From Liriodendron chinense (taxonomy: Eukaryota; Streptophyta; Magnoliopsida; Magnoliales; Magnoliaceae), in contig PVNU02002810.1 of NCBI GenBank assembly GCA_003013855.2, forward strand, positions 1-64,000: DNA of 64,000 nucleotides, in the 5' to 3' direction. A program made the position numbers and the translations under genes. Numbering within the stretch: the first letter of the stretch is position 1; each line of letters begins with the position of its first letter. Below, piece after piece: positions 11,138 to 22,680 of the stretch. The notes below the pieces were generated by a model. It saw nothing but the letters and a program-made list of their open reading frames with translations, had not been told where the DNA came from and ran no database searches.

Positions 11138-12480
11138 TGTGTGGGATGTTAATTTTGTTTCTTATAGTGTTGGCTTGGCCATTTGGAAGCCTATGAAATG
11201 GCCAAGGCCTTTAACTCTTAACCATTTCTGCTTCAGCGGGAAAGGAGGCAAATGTGCACTTCTAGGAAGACATCTGGGTTTCTGATACTCCACCATGTGA
11301 AAGTTTTGGGAGATTGTATTCGATTTCAAAGAACAAAAGTGACATGGTGGATCAGTTCTTCCAATGTCTGTGTGGGAACTGGGAAGTTTGGTGCCTTTCT
11401 TTCAAACGCAACCTAAAGGATATCTACAGCTTGGCTCTATTGTTGAATCTTCTGGAGAATGTTTACTTTCCAAGGTAAGCCTCCGATAACCGAAAGGTAT
11501 TTTTCCTATCAATTCTCTTGCTTGCATGCTGTGAAAAGGGAATCTCTTATACAACCTCAATTTTTAGCAGTCTAGTCCATGGGGGTTCTGATGAAAGTTG
11601 GAGATTTTGTGTGGTAAGCATGCCCGATAAGATCCTTAAAATGGATCACCTGAAGAAAAGAGGATGGTTTTGCCAAACAGGTGCAACCTATGTTGTGCAA
11701 CAGAAGAATTAGTTAATCAACTCCTTATCCATTGCATCTATACTAGGAGGTCTGGATGGTTGTGATTTCAAACTTGACATGAGGTGGGTATTTCCAGAGA
11801 CGATGTTGGACCTTATTAATAGCTGGATGTCAGCAACTTGGGTTTCTATATTAGGCAGGTGCCTTGGGGTATAGTGGTGCAAGCTACATTGTGGTCCATC
11901 TAGCTCAAAAGTATTCCGTAACGGTAACGGTGGCCATAACAGCCACCACGATTACCTTTATGATACAGGTTGTAACAATTGTTACAGCCCCCGTAACAGC
12001 TGTTGCGGTCCCTTTTTTTTATTTAAAAATAAAAAATAAAACTCGAAAACTTATATCTACCTTGTAATAATGAAAAAAATCCAAAAAACCTATATCTGCC
12101 CCGTAACAGACCATTACGGGATTGTTACGGCCTTTATAGGGGGCGAAACAGGCCGTTAACGGCGATTACAGATCATGTTTTCCATAACGGCTATTATGGT
12201 CATTACGACCCTATAACATGTGACAGTTGCTACCGTTACCTTTATGTAACGGCCTTTACGGCACACCATGATCTAGCTAGAAAGGAACAAAAGGGTAATC
12301 AATGGTAAGGGGAAATTGGTGAGATCATAGCAATCTTTATTTTCACTCTTTTAGCATTATGGGCAAAGTCCAACCCTAAATTCAGGGGTTTCTTTCCTTG
12401 ATGCTGCTTTCTAGCAAGAGTGAAGTTATCATGTTCAGCTGGCAGAAGGTGAAAAGTGCCATGGGCTGGAAAGCTCTCCC
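11138..12480 (+). pseudogene. LINE C-terminal zf-RVT region, split by a hAT element
   Basis: DKILKMDHLKKRGW (about 11625) and, one frame over, CNLCCATEELVNQLLIHC (about 11685-11740) are the zf-RVT zinc-binding block. The final conserved block W-S-I-x-LERN is cut after position 11905 by a hAT element and resumes at 12271-12278, where AGCTAGAAAGGAAC encodes LERN. A stop replaces the Trp normally found there. Confidence 0.8.
11906..12270. mobile_element. Non-autonomous hAT element nested in the LINE (second)
   Basis: 365 bp flanked by the exact 8-bp duplication ATCTAGCT (11898-11905 and 12271-12278). The ends share C-A-n-n-GT-n-T-n-CCGTAA in inverted orientation, and the arms are rich in CCGTAACGG motifs. 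Deleting the element plus one duplication restores the LINE's W-S-I-x-LERN block, so the empty site can be read inside the same sequence. Confidence 0.92.
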
Positions 12481-12616
12481 TTTTGGGTATTACAATTTAC
12501 AACATCAACTTTAATGGTTGTTTGCTTGGGCAGGCTACCAGGGGTGGGTGGCCTAGTTGACTCCAATGCAACGGTTTTGCCAAAGCAGCAGCATTGTTGA
12601 AAGAAGTTTCTCTTGA

Positions 12617-12848
12617 GTCCCCAGGAAGGCCAATGAAGACACTGAAAGGCTTGCTAAGGTCAGAGCAGTGAACGCGAACCTTCAAATTTCAGACAGAAGA
12701 CTCCTTCCTGACTTGATCGAGGAAGGCATGGATTTATATATGAATCAGACGGTTAGCTAAGTCCCCAGAGAGGCCAATGAAGATGCTGACAAGTTTGCTA
12801 AGGTCAGAGCAATGAGCGCATGTCTTCAAATTTCAGACAGAAGACTCA
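12617..12848. repeat. Tandem duplication of about 88 bp
   Basis: Two diverged copies start GTCCCCAGGAAGGCCAATGA (12617) and GTCCCCAGAGAGGCCAATGA (about 12759). Both end in TTCAGACAGAAGACTC, and they are separated by about 50 bp. Probably a duplication in the LINE 3' region. Confidence 0.8.
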
Positions 12849-13162
12849 TCAACTAGAGCTAAGGGTTTTTTTTTTTTTTTTTTTTTTTTTCAGTCTGATC
12901 GGATGGTAGTGAATTCATCAACCATGTCAGTTACTTAGTTGGGCAATGTTGGTTGTTCTGCCTATTGTGTTCTTCTATTTCCTATCTTTCTAACAAAATT
13001 CTTCATTACCAATAAAAAATAAACGTTTAGAGAGAAGCGAATGAGGTACCCTTCAGACAAAGATGGAGAGACGAAACAGTGACTTGTAGTTGGGAACTCC
13101 TCGCCTGTGCCATAGTTTTGTTTCTTTGATTTCGCTCATGAATAGAGTTTCCATTTATTTAA

Positions 13163-13206
13163 AAAAATAAAAAATAAATAAAAAATAAAATAAAAAATAA
13201 AAAAGA
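13163..13206 (+). repeat. LINE A-rich tail, (AAAAT)n
   Basis: An A-rich run of AAAAT/AAAATA units follows TTTCCATTTATTT, a usual type of 3' end for plant L1 elements. Confidence 0.75.
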
Positions 13207-13781
13207 GAGTATATTTTTGGGAGGTTTGGAGGTGAAAATCTATGGTAATGGACAAGATTAGAAGATCTACCGTGTGTTGATCCCTTGTTTTGGGACTAAG
13301 AGACTAGAGGACAGTTATTATAAAAACACAATTACAGGGTAAGGGTGTACTAATGCATCACTAAGAATTTAGCATCCCAATGCAACCAATCCATACAAGT
13401 GGAGCCATGGTTTTTAGTTCATATCGCTTATCTGATGGGCCCCACCTGGATGGGAATGCCCCAAAAAATCCCAAAATTGGAAAATCCTAGCCATCAAATA
13501 GTTGGCTTTCTTACACACTGTTGTTTTATTTATTTCTTAAGAATCTTAACTGTAGTTCATTGATCTTTCCAATCCGGGAGATTTAGAGGCATCACCATCC
13601 ATGTCCGGGGCCATCAAATAAATAGTCCGGATCACTAACATGTATGGACCATCGATTCATGACAGTAAACATATCTTAAAAAAAGGCCCTACTTTGTGTC
13701 CATAGGACATGACCCTCATGATCATTTTCAATTTCAAAGATGCTTAGCTACCAAAAAATGCAAACCAAAGAGTACAACTAC

Positions 13782-14778
13782 CTTGTGAAGGTAATTTTTC
13801 ACCAATATGACCTGCATCATAACCATTTGCTTGTCCACCAAGCACCTTTCCTTTCTGTTTTTCCAGCTTCCTTGGAAGCTCTATCAATCCAACTTTAGAA
13901 AGAGGCGGGATCCCAATCACAATTTCCTTCTCTCTCGATTTGACCCCATCCTCCATATGCAACCAACAGTCCTGACTCTCAAACCGTAAACTCGAAGTAT
14001 CATTCCTCGCCTTGCTGATTATACGGTTCCCATCGGTTATAATAAAAGGTCTCATATTTGGCGTGGATGGTGGTGTCTGAAGCGAACTGAAAACATACTC
14101 TTCCATTTCAACATGCTCTTTATACATCTGAGCAACAACGCAGCTCTCCAGTGAACTCAACGGTCTAATGGAAGAATACCTGCGACGCCATTTACCATTA
14201 CGGGAGCTTCTAACTCTGCCAAATTCAAATCCCACGCTGAATTTTCTATGATAGAAATCGGGATGTAATGCACTGGCTCGGTCATTTGATTCATAACTGG
14301 ATATATCAGCAAAATCACTATTTCCATTGATCGTATTCTCACCTTCTTGACGATTTTCCTTCATAGGAAACTGTGGCGGCGGCATACTCAATGAAGAAAT
14401 TGCATTCCGCTCATCACATTCCCCTGAATTTATCAAATTTCCGCCATCTACCCCACTAGTAGAAGCGATTTCATCCGTCAAAGAACCCGAAACACCTACA
14501 CACGACGTATCTTCTACATTCGAAGAACACTCATGGCCGAAGTGCCTGCAGGGACGCCTTCGAAAAATACAGCTCCGATCACAGGCGCCCAGTCTTCCAG
14601 GACCTGCTCTCTTCTGACCAATCTGTTTATTACCCAACAAAGGCGTGAAATCAGACTTCTCATTACTCGATCTCCCAACATCCGATTCCGATGAAGCTTC
14701 CTTATCCTTCACCACATTCTGCCAGTACTTGGCTAAATATCCTGCACCAGCGGCTGCAGCAACAAACCATTTATCCAT
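13782..14778 (-). CDS. POLAR-like protein, exon 1 with start codon
   Basis: It begins MDKWFVAAAAGAGYLAKYW: a short hydrophobic N-terminal segment (residues about 4-17) that could act as a membrane anchor. An upstream in-frame ATG at 14835 would add 19 residues, but the family from memory starts at the M-D-K/L-W motif, so 14778 is preferred. The middle is Ser-rich, with conserved blocks RPLSSLESCVVAQMYKEHVE and SLQTPPSTPNMRPFIITDGN. The exon ends EKLPSQ/G at donor GTAGTTGTAC, phase 1 (332 codons plus one base). Exon 2 at 7454-7884 completes the codon. Family recognition is from memory and good; a role in cell polarity is only by analogy. Confidence 0.87.
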
Positions 14779-15700
14779 TTCTCTCACTCTAGGAATCCCA
14801 CGAATGAAAATTGAAAATACCTCAAAAACACCCAAAACAGCCTCTCCCTTTCATTCAATCCCAAATACAGACCCATGAATGCACAAACACCAATTATGCA
14901 AACCCGAAGGCAGAAAACACCCAGAAACTTGCAAATTAAGAAGAATCAAAGGTAAAATCAAAACACCCAAATGACCAAACGGACAAGCATGAGGAACAGA
15001 TCAAACAATCAATGGTGAGATTCAAATCCCACGGCCCCAGCGCACAGCATCCACTGATTAAACGAAGAAAAGCCAGAAACAGGAAAGAAGAGAGACCCAA
15101 AAACAAAAATCAAAGAGAAAAACCCATCAAAAACCGCTCAAAACAGCAACTTCCCTACCCAAAACCCAATAAATCCAATCCCAAAACTAGCCCAAAAAAA
15201 CAGAAAACCCTAAACCCAAAGACAGAAATAAAAAAGAGAAACACATTAAAAGACCCCAACAACCCCAAATCTCTCTTCAATCCAACCAACCCAAAACCCC
15301 AAAAAATGGCAATGCCTATGAAAAATCCAACCAAAACTCATCAATCAAAACACCCCATTTCAACAAAATCTCAAATAAAAGCAATCAAATCAAATCCAAC
15401 TTACTTCTCCCTCAAGAAGGAAGGAAAAAAAAAAGTTCACTCAAAATCAAAATCTATGTTATTTTTTCCATTTTTTTGTGAGGGAAGAAACCAAATTTTT
15501 GAAAATTCCAAAACCAATGAATTTGTGTGGATTGGATATATTGGGACAACACAACAAAACCCATATATTATCTTGTTAGAATTTTATTTCGGTGAGAGAG
15601 AGAGAGAGAGATTTTGCAAAATCTAAAGAGTTTTCCTTCTTTTCCTTTTTCAAATGTGTTCTCTCGCTAAGGACTAGCCTTGTAGTCCGCGGACTACAAA
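14779..15700 (-). promoter_or_regulatory. 5' flank of the POLAR-like gene
   Basis: This lies just upstream of the start codon on the minus strand. It is strongly strand-asymmetric (A/C-rich on plus, so T/G-rich as transcribed), with a (GA)n run at 15594-15612 that reads CT on the gene strand, a common plant 5' UTR or promoter feature. No definite TATA box or start site can be named. Confidence 0.4.
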
Positions 15701-15739
15701 GTGTATCCGTAGTCCACTAGCCTTGTAGACCCGGTGCGT

Positions 15740-16110
15740 AGAGGATCGGAACAAGAGTTTAAGATTCGAACGAGTCTGATGCAACTCGTCCGAGTCGATT
15801 CGGAATATACCTAACCCAATCCAGTTTGTTCGCACAAGTCACCCGGAGTTACCCACGACTCGGATGAACATCCAATTTGACTATGAAGAAAGCATCTACC
15901 ACAAGATAGGCATCAATATCACCATGAGACCTGTATCAACCTGCATCGGTCCAGTCAATTGTGAATGATATGATAACAGATGCATCAATCTAAAACCTCA
16001 CTCTAGGGCAACCATTGCCCTGAATGAGTTAGGATAGCGCAATCCCAACTTGGGTGAGTCAACTCAAGCCAAGACTGAACAAGTTAGCTCAAGTTATGGC
16101 GTTTTGTTTT

Positions 16111-16147
<37 letters not shown>

Positions 16148-16560
16148 GGTAGCACACATTCCACTGTTAGTACACACACCCACACTGTTAGTCACCCTGC
16201 AATGTTAGCCACCCTATGTTGGAAATCAATACTCAGACCTTAGTATTGAGATGAAGTTATCTTCACTCAGTCTACCACTACCTTAAAGGTGTGGGTGTCA
16301 AGTTCTCTCGTGTTTCAGCCTTGCAAAATGACTCTACCATGTTTTGATGCCTTTGGGTGTACTGTATAATCTCTCACATGGGTCTATGGCTCATGGTTAA
16401 AAGACTAGGTGACTGGTGACTATGATTGACTCGTTCAAACCCAAAGTTGAGTCGGGAGCTGCTTGAGTTGAGGCTGAGGCTCGCTAGAGTTTGGAGGTGA
16501 CTTGAGGTATCGAACACTATCAGGTCCTGCTGAGTCTGAGTTGACTCGGACGAGTCACGT
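15740..16560. mobile_element. ACTCG-rich palindromic element fragment, split by a SINE
   Basis: GACTCG/CGAGTC motifs cluster at 15760-15880 and again at 16420-16560, on both sides of the SINE at 16112-16298. A related patch lies at 45110-45300. It is probably an old MITE family; ends and target duplication were not found. Confidence 0.45.
16112..16298 (-). mobile_element. tRNA-derived SINE family B, copy 1
   Basis: On the minus strand it reads an A-box-like GGTAGTGGTAGACT, a degraded B box near 16225-16240, a body common to three copies in this window, and a 33-base poly(A) tail (T run 16112-16144). The siblings are 28074-28221 and 39808-39975. The TCAAGTT at 16089-16095 and 16299-16305 may be a short target duplication, but the spacing is imperfect. 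Confidence 0.8.
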
Positions 16561-16599
16561 GGCCTAGTTGAGGGACTATGATTTCACTTCAGTAGTCTT

Positions 16600-19472
16600 T
16601 TCTTTTTCTTATTTTGCAATATTTTTCGTTTTGTGAAAGTTTGGTGGCTGCTTGTTGGAGATTTCAAAGAGGATATTTTTAGGTGACTGAGGAGAGATAT
16701 TACATGATGCTGAGCGTTGCACTATACAACAGTACACGTGTCACCTTTTTTACCATCCACGTGGAATTTAAACAAATATGAACCGTCTAAATAGTTTTAA
16801 TTATTGTAGATGTACTTCTTTTTAAAATATTACATTGATATTAGAGAACTAGAAGTTTTCTAGATGAAAATAGAAGGAACGGTGCAAATTTTCAACAATA
16901 ATATATCCCAGAAATAAGAGTTTATGACTTTGTAATCAATCTAATTTTATTCATAAGACCAATACACAGTGTATTCCATTATTTGGACGGCTAGGATTGA
17001 GTCAAATGACACGTGTACGGTACAGAAGTGAGTACTAAGCACCATATTAGTAGTACCATGCGCAGCATAGTAGACGGAGCTTTTATTAGGGCAATCCACC
17101 TATCCTTCGGGTGAAACGATCCGGTACATCCGGAAGGAGGCGGAAAATGGTGTAGCCTTCTATCCACCGTACACGTGGCAGGGAGATGTATCGATTGGGA
17201 CCGTCCATCCAGTGGTCCCTATTACGGATGGACCGTTGTTTGGTAAATCACCTGTTTCAGATAGCCTTGTCCATCTATCACTTCTATTAAGTTCTCATAT
17301 TCAATGTCAACCGTTAACAGTACTTGTTTCTACTGATTCGATGGCTATGATCATCCCATCTACATAAATTCTGGGACTTTTTCATTGATAGCACTAGATG
17401 GACGGTCAAGATCGTTACGTTTCCCTTACACATTTACTGTGGACAGATGTCACTACCGTATTCATTTTCCACCAGCCGAAATGGCAGCCAGCTTCCATCT
17501 TGGCCGTTCGTTAATGTGGACACAAGGACAACACGGGCAGGCTTGTATCCAACGGTTACGGGACTAAAAGGTTTGCGAGTATGATGGGCCGCGCCGGATG
17601 GGCGTCGGTCCAGCCCTTTTCTCATGATCGGATGATCTTGGCTGTCTAATTACTGGAATTCTGCGTGATGAAGTCTGAGCCGCTATTTTCTGTCCGGAAC
17701 CCGTTGCATTCCAAGACTCAAGATCGACACGTGTCACAATGATCTATAATCTATACTTTTCATCTAGTGGGCCACGCTATGGATGCACGGCTATTCACAG
17801 ACTACAATTGCTGGACCAATTCTAGCCGTCCAATTGTTGCATCCTTTCCCATTAGCGTGACCATCTATAGGGCACTGATCAGACGGTTAAGATCGTTCAA
17901 TCAATCAGATTTCTCTGTTTGGTGGTCCCACAAGATCAAAATGAGGGCACTGGCTTCAATTTGGGCTTTCCCCCTTTATTTTTGAACCAAGGCTTCGATT
18001 GGTGGTCCAATCTGTGACTTACATGTCAGACACCCAGCTGATAACACTAAATGTCTTGTGCACAAACATGGATTGATAATGACCCGAAAATTGCATTAGT
18101 GGAATGATCATGACCGTCCAACTACTAAACATTTGAGCAATTAATGTGAATAGTTAAGTCTTTTTTTATTCCAAACACCCCTTTTCAAGCAACTAATTAG
18201 ACGGTTAGGATTGTCTGATACGCAGCTCGGATAACACCGAGCTCTGTAGGGCCCACAACGTTGTTCTTATTACATATACACGGTCCATCAGGTGGGCCTC
18301 TCGATAATAGGCCAAGGTAAAGAGTCAGACTGACTCACCATAGGGAACAATGGTGAGTGGACGCCAACCATGGGGTTGTGTCTAGAGCTCACCATGGCGT
18401 TTGAAGTTAATCCAACCCGTTCATCAGGTGATACTCAACATGATAAATGGACAATCTAAAAATTAGACTAACCTGAAAATCAGGTGGGCCACATGACCTT
18501 ATGAATTATGTTTTAGTTCTGATTTGACATTGCCCCGTTGTGTGGCCCACATAAGTTTTTATCGATCTGATTTTTTACACAAACGGTCAAAATCAAGGGA
18601 AAACCTGATGGACGGAGTGGATTTCACACAATGAATAATGTAGGCCCCACAGAGCCTGGTTGATCGGTAGGAGTCCTACCCCTTTTTGCATTTTTGATAG
18701 ACAACTAGTTATTTAACTCCAAAATGTTAATTTTAAAATATCCAGTCCGTTATATCGTATGATCACCTGACACAAAAATCAGGCCGATCCACACGTACAG
18801 AGAGACACAACGAAAATATCAATGGACAGATGATGATATTAGACTGTGTACTGGTGTGGCCCACCCAATGAGTGGATCAGATTTATTTTCGTGTATGGAT
18901 ATCATCATGCATTGGCCCAGATTCTGTACGGACAAAATACGAACATATGTGACACCTTAACGGGAAAAAGCTGGCTGTACCATAAGATATGATACAGCCG
19001 CTATGTCTGACCATTTCTCTTGTTGGTACACGCGACAACACCAAAATCGAGGAAAAGGTCTGACGTTGGTCTGAGTTTTGAATAGGATCCTCGGGCTGAG
19101 GATATAAACACTGTACTCATTTTTTTTTCTGTCTGTGCAATCAGGGCCGTTGGTTTAGTAATCGGGACCGTTGTTTCAATTTGGGTCCCACGAAAAGATA
19201 AAGAAGGAGAAGAGTGCAGCAATAGTAGTCCCCATTCAATTGAAAATACCCAAGATGGGTGGATCTGATATTCCATTTTCTGAAACATTTGGAGCACGAT
19301 GGATGGCCCAAAATGTACGGTTCGGGTACAAGGGCTGGTTTCCATCCCGTAGTGCATCTTGAACGATGATCTGAACCGTTCATTATCTCGATTCTGTGCT
19401 AGGCCTATTAAGAAACATTTTATTGAACGTCTGATTGTATATGAAGATGAATATTTAAGGGCTCATATTCAA
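16600..19472. other. Gene-free stretch with fold-back fragments
   Basis: No coding exon is visible. Short phrases such as GACCGTCCATC, GGTGGGCCAC and GATGGACGG recur in both orientations, notably at 17150-17950 and 18230-18680, and are debris of the fold-back core repeat. A small perfect hairpin, ACTCACCAT/ATGGTGAGT, sits at 18335-18360. Confidence 0.5.
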
Positions 19473-19913
19473 GGGCGCGGATTAGGACTAGGTCTCTGAG
19501 AGCCACCGTGATGTATGGATCATATCCACACCGTCCATTCAATTTTCAATGTCATTTTAGATCCTGGGACCAAAAATGAGAAAGATCAGAGGTTCAAGTG
19601 GGACACAACATAGAAAGCAGCGGTGCTAGTGAATCCTACTGTTGAAACCTTCCTAGGACCTACCGTGATGTTTATTTTCCATCCAACCTGTTCAAAACAT
19701 CATAAAGACCTGGAAGTTTTCAACGGCCAGAGTTTAATCACCATTTGATGGTCCACTTGAACCTCTGATCTTCCTAATTTTTGTTCCCAGGATCTAAAAT
19801 GACATTGAAAATTGAATGGACGGTGTAGATAAGATCCATACATCACGTTGACCGTCAGATCCCTGGCCTGTCCTGAGCTCCGGACAGGCGGTGGAAGTAC
19901 CTAATCCGCGCCC
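19473..19913. mobile_element. Fold-back element with GGGCGCGGATTAG ends (Mutator-like MITE)
   Basis: The left end GGGCGCGGATTAGG and right end CTAATCCGCGCCC are perfect inverted repeats; the arms continue with ACCGTGATGTATGGATC and TGAGAAAGATCAGAGGTTCA in both orientations. The flanks CATATTCAA (left) and CATTATTCAA (right) look like a 9-bp duplication with one later insertion, the size made by Mutator-like transposases. 441 bp, non-coding. Confidence 0.82.
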
Positions 19914-20079
19914 CATTATTCAAATCCAAGATTCAAAAGGTCAAGATCATTAATGAAGCATAATTACATGCACATTGCTTTCGTGTGGCAGTAATAAAAG
20001 TGAATAGTTCAGATCAATCACGAATGCACCTGGCCATGGAAACCGGACTTGAATTCGGTAGCAACCCTAGGTAACGTAG

Positions 20080-20460
20080 GTTCTGTGGGCCCACCATGAT
20101 GTATGTGTTTTATCCGTGGCATTCATCCATTTTCCCGCTCATTTTCGAGCATTAGCACAAAAATTAAGCATATCCAAATCTCAAGTCCGACACAAGAAGG
20201 AAGAGGGGTGACTAAACACCCACTACTAAGGTGACAAAAGATTTTGGATGAAGCTGATATTTGTAATTTTCATTCATCCAAACCTATGTTGCCTAATTTA
20301 GAGGTTGGATGGCAAATAAACATTAAAGTGAGGCTTCAAAAGGTTTTTAATGATCGGCATTCAATCATCTCCGTTTTCTATGGTGAGGTCCACCTGAGAT
20401 TTGGATCCACTTCATTTATGGGCTCATGCACTAAAATGAGCAAAAAATGGATCCATATCT
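20080..20460. mobile_element. Fold-back core repeat copy
   Basis: It starts with GTGGGCCCACCATGATGTATG and ends with the inverted half (TGAGATTTGGATCCACTTCA ... AATGGATCCATATC). The outer ends are lost. Confidence 0.65.
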
Positions 20461-20731
20461 TGGCAAGTCTTGTTCTTGGCTGATTTCTCACTTCTGTAAT
20501 TTCTCATGATATTTTAGATTTTGAAATTTCTATTGTAATGTTATTAGAAAAACCTTCACCAAAAATAAATATTTTATTAGAAATTGATAAACCATTTTAA
20601 ATTTAAAATATAAGTATAATGAACTATTTAATATTTCAAGTACTCTTCACATAAAATCACCTGGACGGAAAATCATAGAAAATTGATAACAGCCAAGAAT
20701 TTGAAGATCTTCTCATACTTATATCAATTCC

Positions 20732-21118
20732 AGCCTGTTTGGTTTCACCTATTGTCACAAATTTTGCTAAGATAAGTGGAAAATGAATCAAACCTTATCA
20801 TTGTGATAAATGCAGCAATTTTAGTTTCTCTCAATTTTCTCATGAGATTATCCTATATATAAACTAAAAACACTTCAGTGTTAAAACAATGCATCTTTAA
20901 CTGTATATTTATATTTTAAAAATTATTATTAACTTATAATGAATATTTTTAATATTTTATTTTCAACTAAATTTTCCTAATAACACCACTAGCCAAGAAA
21001 TTGTCAAGAACAAGATTCAACACTACAGATGCATCAAATATAATAAAATATCAGTTCCACTATATCAGGCTGATTAACAATTAAATATTGTGATATTTGG
21101 TGCAACCAAATGCATGCT
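20732..21118. mobile_element. Probable MITE with GTTTGGTT...GCAACCAAATGC ends
   Basis: The left end AGCCTGTTTGGTTTCACC and right end TGGTGCAACCAAATGC are imperfect inverted repeats about 385 bp apart. Similar ends appear inside the hAT element at 10916-11013 and near 23461. No target duplication was resolved. Confidence 0.5.
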
Positions 21119-22028
21119 TTGTAATTTTTTTTTTCAAAAATACCTAAAGATTTTCAGCGGTCTAGATCAATAAACCATGGGCCAAGTTGTATAAACTGAA
21201 AACCGATACTTTGGATGACTCAATCTAGTAATAACTCTGATTACTTTGAGGACAAAGTGGGCCACTGATTTTTGTGGGGGTCCTTCCTTTGCTGAGCTGG
21301 AGAGTTGAAAGAGAGGAATTAACCAACCAATGATGGATCATCCACCAACCATATGCTTCGCCCGGAGGCATCCGTCATTGTCACACCAGAATGGTAAGCT
21401 TACCTTTTGCCCTTTTACCTTTTCTCTTCTACGTGAGCGTGAGCGTTAAGATCGACTCCATGCTTCTAGAAGCATGTACTTTTATGTTTCTCTTAGGGTG
21501 TGTTTGGATGGCCCAATTCCATAGTAATTCAAAATAAAATGTACATCATTACTCTTTGTAGTTGATTGAATAAACCAAGCTGTCTAGTCAAGGCTTGCTT
21601 GAATGACTAAGTCTATGATGATTTAGTGTAAAACTCTCATCATTACTCATACCATTACTTATTATAGCTGATAAATTAATAAGTCAAATTATAGTAATCT
21701 ATAGGAATGTTGGCGCAACCGTAGGTGGGACGAAATTGATCACCGTCTCTCTCGCAAGTAACTGATCCGAATCTACGAATCTATCGAGTAACAACTCGAT
21801 CTTCCTTGAATGTTCAAGGAGCAACTCGAAAAGCATGAGTCAAAACAAACCAAAACTCTGAAAATTTGTATTAAAAATATGCAATGATCTCTTTAATTGA
21901 AAATAACACCATACGTATACTAACTAAACCCTAAGCTTCGCAGCCTAGGAGTCCTAATTGCAAAAGGAAAGAATATCAACTCCTAAAACGAGAGGAAAAT
22001 TAAAAATGGAAACTTGCAGGAAATCCTG

Positions 22029-22245
22029 GGCGCTGGCCGACCGGTCGGACGACTTGAGTTGGACCTGTCCACGACCGGTTGGACGACCGGTCTAAGATAC
22101 TTGTTCAGACGCGCGACTAGTCGGACGACCGGTCGGATTTTGGCAAAATCGGTCCAGAGAGTTTGGACCATTTTTCAGTTGGGCTAGACCTGTCTAGCGA
22201 CCGGTCTTTGCTGAGTACAACCGGTCCGACGACTGGTTGGTAGAG
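22029..22245. repeat. CGACCGGTC motif cluster
   Basis: GACCGGTC or close variants recur about eight times in roughly 220 bp (for example GGCCGACCGGTCGGACGAC and CGACCGGTTGGACGACCGG). Such clusters occur in LTRs of plant retrotransposons; the surrounding stretch beginning TGTTGGCGCAACCG near 21706 may be a degraded LTR. Confidence 0.7.
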
Positions 22246-22404
22246 CCATCCGCTCTAACAGTTTTCAGGATCTTCAATCCTTTCAAAGCGGTCTTCTGCT
22301 GGTCCTTCCTTTGGTCCATTCTTATCATGTAGAGATCCGCCATGCCCTCTACATCAAATGTCCACCCATTTGGATGGGCAGAGGTGCGTTGACGTGGAAG
22401 AGTT

Positions 22405-22680
22405 TTGTGGGCCCCACCATGATGTATGTGTTATACTTACACTGTCCATTCATTTTGCAAGATCATTTTATGGAAAGAAACAAAAAATGAGCCACGTCCA
22501 AAATGAAAATTGATCACACCATAGATGCAGATAGGATTGAACATCTGGCATTAAAAACTTTATGTGACCAGCATAAGTATTGGATGGAGCTGATATTTGG
22601 GTCATGCTATAAAATGATATTGCAAAATCGATGGATCTGACACATATTAGGTAAGTTATAACCACATGTATCTTATCACA
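22405..22680. mobile_element. Fold-back core repeat copy
   Basis: GTGGGCCCCACCATGATGTA at the left is mirrored by a decayed right half ending near TGACACATATTAGG. Confidence 0.6.

Larger units (their letters stand above)
8826..13206 (+). mobile_element. L1-type LINE inside the intron, 5'-truncated, decayed
   Basis: The coding trace starts within the linker between endonuclease and polymerase and runs through reverse transcriptase to the zf-RVT region, on the plus strand, antisense to the host gene. The 3' end is an A-rich (AAAAT)n tail at about 13163-13206. It was interrupted later by two hAT elements (10567-11129 and 11906-12270). The endonuclease part is missing, so it was probably inserted truncated. 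Many stops and frameshifts show it is dead. Confidence 0.88.
7885..13781 (-). other. Intron of the POLAR-like gene, 5.9 kb, transposon-filled
   Basis: Bounded by donor G/GTAGTTGTAC at exon 1 and acceptor CCACCAG/G at exon 2, both read on the minus strand. Most of it is a LINE in the opposite orientation (about 8826-13206), which contains two hAT elements. Removing the intron joins the two exons in frame with no stop. Confidence 0.85.

Noticed and set aside
15012..15626. 204-codon open frame, Lys/Pro/Asn-rich
   Set aside because: It comes from an A/C-rich stretch in the 5' flank of the POLAR-like gene. No family motif, low complexity, and it is on the opposite strand to the gene.
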